A stretch of DNA of 64,000 nucleotides from G963665925 sp050596425 (GTDB lineage Bacteria > Bacillota > Clostridia > Peptostreptococcales > Acidaminobacteraceae), in the NCBI RefSeq assembly GCF_050596425.1, contig NZ_CP192292.1, positions 4,402,001 through 4,466,000 on the forward strand, read 5' to 3'. Under the pieces are notes generated by a model. That model was not told where the DNA came from. It saw nothing but the letters and a program-made list of their open reading frames with translations, and did no database searches. A program made the position numbers and the translations under genes. Below are positions 60,922 through 64,000 of the stretch, piece by piece (positions within the stretch are counted from its first letter, which is position 1; every line of letters begins with the position of its first letter).

Positions 60922-63900
60922 TTACTTTTCAAGTTCGATGTTATCAGATGCTTTGATTACTAGATCAGATGCTTTGTCAAGTACAAGTACTTTAACTATT
61001 GCACCGTCAACGAATGATGCATCTTTCAGCTCATCACCATCATGAGTGAATGAAGTGATTTCAGATTCGTTTACGAATACCTTAACAACTTCGTCATCTT
61101 CGTTATCAAGACCCTTAACTTCAAATGTGTTTGTAGATTCAGTGAATGTACCGAATTCTAGTTCTTCTACAACGCCTTCGAAGCTTTCAGAGAATGACTT
61201 AACGTCTTTGTCATCTGGAGTGATTGTTACTTTGAAAGTTTGACCTTCAACAAATGCGTAGAATTCATCGTTGAACTTGATCTTAACTTCGTCAGTATCT
61301 AGGATTGATACAGTAGCGCGAGTCGTAGCTGTAGTGTTAATTGTAGTTACTTCGTCAGCCGCTTCTTTACCATTCCAGTTGAAGTCCCAGATTACTGTAG
61401 AACCGCTTGTCACTTTGTACTGACCAGCAGGTAGATCTTCATCGTCAAGAATCTTAACTGTAGTACCGTTGATTACAGCGATACCATCAATTGTGTTTTC
61501 AACGTATGGAGTTGAGTTACCAGGGAATTCGAATGGATCATCCATTTCCTCTGCGTCATTACCTTGTAGGTCTTCTGCAAGAGATTTTTGCTCTAGAGTG
61601 TACATTTCGTCAGACTTTAGAGTCACGTCGCTATCGAATGTGATAAGAACGATATTGTCCTCGTCACCGATTTCTACTGTTGCGATGTCAACATTATCTT
61701 CGTCTTCATCTTCAACGTCGTAGCTACCTTCTTCACCTTCAGCGATGTCTTCGTCATATACAACTTCGATCTGACGATCGTTGATTGCACGAACAACTTC
61801 GATTTCAGGCTTAGCGTCGTCATCTGCGTCCCACTTAATTTCGATTTCTTGGCTTGCAGCAGCACGGCCAATGATATCTGTTACATTGTCTTTAAGGTTG
61901 AACTTAATTACTTCGTTGTCATCAAATTTGTCGCCAGAAATATATTCTAGAACAGCTTCGTTGTCTTCGTCAGTGTCAAGTTCGAATACTGCAGTGTTGT
62001 TTTCGTCACCAGTGATTGAGATAGTACCAGTAACAAGGATGTCTTCGTCATACTCAACGTAGATCTTGTTTACATTTTCTTGGTACGCACCATCATACTC
62101 GATGTCGTAATCTTTTGAGTCATAATCTTCATCTACATCAAACTCTTCGTCGCCAGCATCGTAATCTGGAACTAGACCAGCAAGGTCAGCAATCATGTGG
62201 AATGAAGTGATTTCGTAAGTCTTATCAGCAGTACCTTCTAGTGAGTGACCATCGAATACGATTACTTTGTCACTATCAGCTAGGTAAGTTGCCATAAGCT
62301 TAGCAGTTGATGTTGCATCATCTTTATCAGTTACGATAATGTAAGCGCCTGTGTCGTAGTCCATCTTTTCGTCGAACTCAACGCGGATCTTACCTTGGTC
62401 TTCGTTATCTACATCTTCAACGTTAGGACGAGTAGTGTCTTGTTCAGTTGAAGTTGCGATGAATGAGTACTCAGCGTTATCAGTTGCGTAACCAGAGAAT
62501 GTTTCAACGCCGTTTACAGTTAGAGTGTAAGACTCGTTGTCATCCATTTCTTCGAAAGTTACGATTACCACTGTAGAAGAATCAACGTCTGTTTCAATCG
62601 CACGACCGATTTCGCCGTCTACTGAGTAGTTTGTTGGATCTTCCATAGTTGCTTCAGTTACAGGTTGTGCGAAAGTGATTTTTAGAGTTTCTAGATCTTG
62701 AACTTCAACAGATTCAACATATGTTGGAGCGTCAACGATTAGATTGTCTCTATCAGTATCGAAAGATACTTTTTCTTCATCTTCCATTGCATTACCAAAA
62801 GTATCAGCAACGTTGTTTACAACTAGCTTGTAGCTTTCTTCCTCATCAAGAGCAGAAACTGTTAGCCAGATTGTTGTTTCTTCGTCATCATTGTCCTTGA
62901 ACTGAGCGTCAAGTACGTCAAACTCGTCGTCTTTTGCTTCGTAGTTTGAAGTATCAAGTGCAGTTGCAGGATCTAGGTAGTTATCTTCGTCGAAGTTAAC
63001 TTCTAGCATAGTAAGAGAAAGAGCTCTTACATCGCCATTGTTTAGCTTAGGTTCTTTATCATCTTCGTCGCCACCGTAGAATGTTTCAGATAGCTCACTA
63101 GTGATTGCATTAGCAGATGTAGAACCATCTACCATGTTAAGAACTTTAAGAGTGTACTTCTTGTTGTTTGACTGCTCAGAAGTTGTAAGAGTTACCTTGC
63201 CATAGTAATCTGAATCTTTTTCGTCATTTGTTGCAGTTGAGTCATAAACCTTGTCATCAGCTTCAGCTTTAAGGATTTCTAGACCATCGATTGAGTAGTT
63301 AGAAATATCTTCAGCAGTTGCTTTGTCAACGCCATGCTCGTCATCGAAGTAGATGATTACTTCAACGTTGTTATCATCAGAAGCGTCTACTTCTTCGATT
63401 TTAGGTGCTTTTGTATCGAACTCAGGGTAGAATGTCTTAATTTCTTTAGACATTACAACGCCATCAACGCTCATTACATTTTCAACAGTCATCTTAGCAG
63501 CTAGAGACTTTGTGAAGCCTTCAACTGTAACAAATACTGTTTTGTTGTCGTCATCAAGACGTGCGTCAGTTACTGTACCGATTTTGTCAACTGAGTAGTT
63601 AGCAATATCTTCAGCAGTTGCACGATCTACAGCCATGTCAAATTCAACTTTAACTAGGTCTGTATCTTCGCCTGTGATTGAATCAACTTCTGGCTTGTCA
63701 GAATCTTTAGATACGCCAGTGAAGTTAATTGCAGATTCACCAAGAGTTAGAGTGTAAGCTTTGCCACCCTCCATAGCTGCTGTTTCTAGGTTAACCCAAT
63801 CAGAACCAACAACAGTTACGTCTTTGATTTCTAGCTCTGTAGAAGTACCTTTTTCAGTGATTACGTAGTCTGCAGCTTCAGCAGCAGCAGCGTCAACGTC

Positions 63901-64000
63901 GTCAGCGAAGTAAACTTCAACAGTCATGTTACCAATAGCTTCTACTGTGTCAAGACCAGCAGTTAGATCGCCAGCAGGCTCTTCAGTTGGCTCAAGACGT
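60922..64000 (-). CDS. S-layer-type surface protein, 5' end outside window
   Basis: At least 1026 residues, open to the right edge. Very acidic, with repeated Asp/Glu-rich Ig-like modules of about 95-110 residues (Big_5/SbsA type). NYSVDKIGTVTDAR, NYSIDGLEILKAEA, NYEAKDDEFDVLDA and NYSVDGEIGRAIET mark successive modules and align well by eye. Codons are strongly biased: GAC, AAC, TTC, TAC, ATC and GAA dominate, unlike all its neighbours, which points to very high expression. No SLH domain is seen in this part; as in other S-layer proteins it may be at the N-terminus, off the edge. The acidic repeats likely bind calcium. It ends at a strong terminator. Confidence 0.88.
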   Translation of the reverse strand, partial: RLEPTEEPAGDLTAGLDTVEAIGNMTVEVYFADDVDAAAAEAADYVITEKGTSTELEIKDVTVVGSDWVNLETAAMEGGKAYTLTLGESAINFTGVSKDSDKPEVDSITGEDTDLVKVEFDMAVDRATAEDIANYSVDKIGTVTDARLDDDNKTVFVTVEGFTKSLAAKMTVENVMSVDGVVMSKEIKTFYPEFDTKAPKIEEVDASDDNNVEVIIYFDDEHGVDKATAEDISNYSIDGLEILKAEADDKVYDSTATNDEKDSDYYGKVTLTTSEQSNNKKYTLKVLNMVDGSTSANAITSELSETFYGGDEDDKEPKLNNGDVRALSLTMLEVNFDEDNYLDPATALDTSNYEAKDDEFDVLDAQFKDNDDEETTIWLTVSALDEEESYKLVVNNVADTFGNAMEDEEKVSFDTDRDNLIVDAPTYVESVEVQDLETLKITFAQPVTEATMEDPTNYSVDGEIGRAIETDVDSSTVVIVTFEEMDDNESYTLTVNGVETFSGYATDNAEYSFIATSTEQDTTRPNVEDVDNEDQGKIRVEFDEKMDYDTGAYIIVTDKDDATSTAKLMATYLADSDKVIVFDGHSLEGTADKTYEITSFHMIADLAGLVPDYDAGDEEFDVDEDYDSKDYDIEYDGAYQENVNKIYVEYDEDILVTGTISITGDENNTAVFELDTDEDNEAVLEYISGDKFDDNEVIKFNLKDNVTDIIGRAAASQEIEIKWDADDDAKPEIEVVRAINDRQIEVVYDEDIAEGEEGSYDVEDEDEDNVDIATVEIGDEDNIVLITFDSDVTLKSDEMYTLEQKSLAEDLQGNDAEEMDDPFEFPGNSTPYVENTIDGIAVINGTTVKILDDEDLPAGQYKVTSGSTVIWDFNWNGKEAADEVTTINTTATTRATVSILDTDEVKIKFNDEFYAFVEGQTFKVTITPDDKDVKSFSESFEGVVEELEFGTFTESTNTFEVKGLDNEDDEVVKVFVNESEITSFTHDGDELKDASFVDGAIVKVLVLDKASDLVIKASDNIELEK

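Noticed and set aside
61469..62062. Ser-rich plus-strand frames opposite the S-layer-type gene
   Set aside because: They are the mirror of a gene with strongly biased codons; composition is an artefact and start sites lack ribosome binding sites.

Overview
The window looks like a low-GC Gram-positive anaerobe (Firmicutes, probably Clostridia). The evidence is strong AGGAGG-type ribosome binding sites, AT-rich DNA, SLH-domain and S-layer proteins, VanZ-like proteins, and a small Gin-like zinc-ribbon protein of the kind found in spore formers. The species was not determined. Nearly every gene lies on the minus strand, so transcription runs from high to low coordinates. No rRNA, tRNA or CRISPR array was seen.

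Layout, following transcription: (1) 64000-52900 encodes cell surface proteins: the 3' part of a highly biased, acidic S-layer-type protein, a MORN-repeat lipo- or exoprotein, two TolC-like coiled-coil proteins, an SLH protein with Ig-like repeats, and a BIG2-type protein broken by a one-base frameshift. (2) 52900-44280 holds two tandem O-antigen-ligase-like membrane proteins, a Wzz chain-length protein, a PglF/CapD-type UDP-GlcNAc 4,6-dehydratase, a DegT aminotransferase and a winged-helix regulator with two operator-like palindromes in front of it. (3) 42606-21359 is a long, AT-richer polysaccharide cluster. It contains a bacillosamine-type branch (aminotransferase, phosphoglycosyl transferase, NeuD/PglD acetyltransferase), five glycosyltransferases or related proteins, a glucuronyl C5-epimerase-like protein, Wzy, AsnB, a dTDP-3-acetamido-3,6-dideoxyhexose branch (RmlA, RmlB, FdtA/QdtA, FdtB/QdtB, acetyltransferases), Wzx, and a TviB/TviC-type pair predicted to make UDP-GalNAcA. 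A decayed insertion sequence (37051-38844) interrupts it. (4) 21180-19660 is a nest of IS3-family elements. (5) 19235-13608 has a third O-antigen-ligase-like protein, a second sugar-phosphate transferase, a formyltransferase, and two VanZ-like proteins flanking a HEPN-CBS protein. (6) 13334-5148 is one giant SLH-anchored surface protein with 15 InlB-type B-repeats. (7) The left end has a plus-strand small zinc-ribbon gene, a GT4 glycosyltransferase and two secreted proteins of unknown function.

Together the genes describe a cell envelope factory. Nucleotide sugars are made (bacillosamine-type, Fuc3NAc/Qui3NAc-type, GalNAcA-type and possibly amidated or formylated forms). A repeat unit is built on undecaprenyl phosphate, flipped by Wzx, polymerised by Wzy with Wzz length control, and perhaps transferred by O-antigen-ligase-like enzymes to the wall or to the S-layer protein encoded next door. 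The last step is inference from context.
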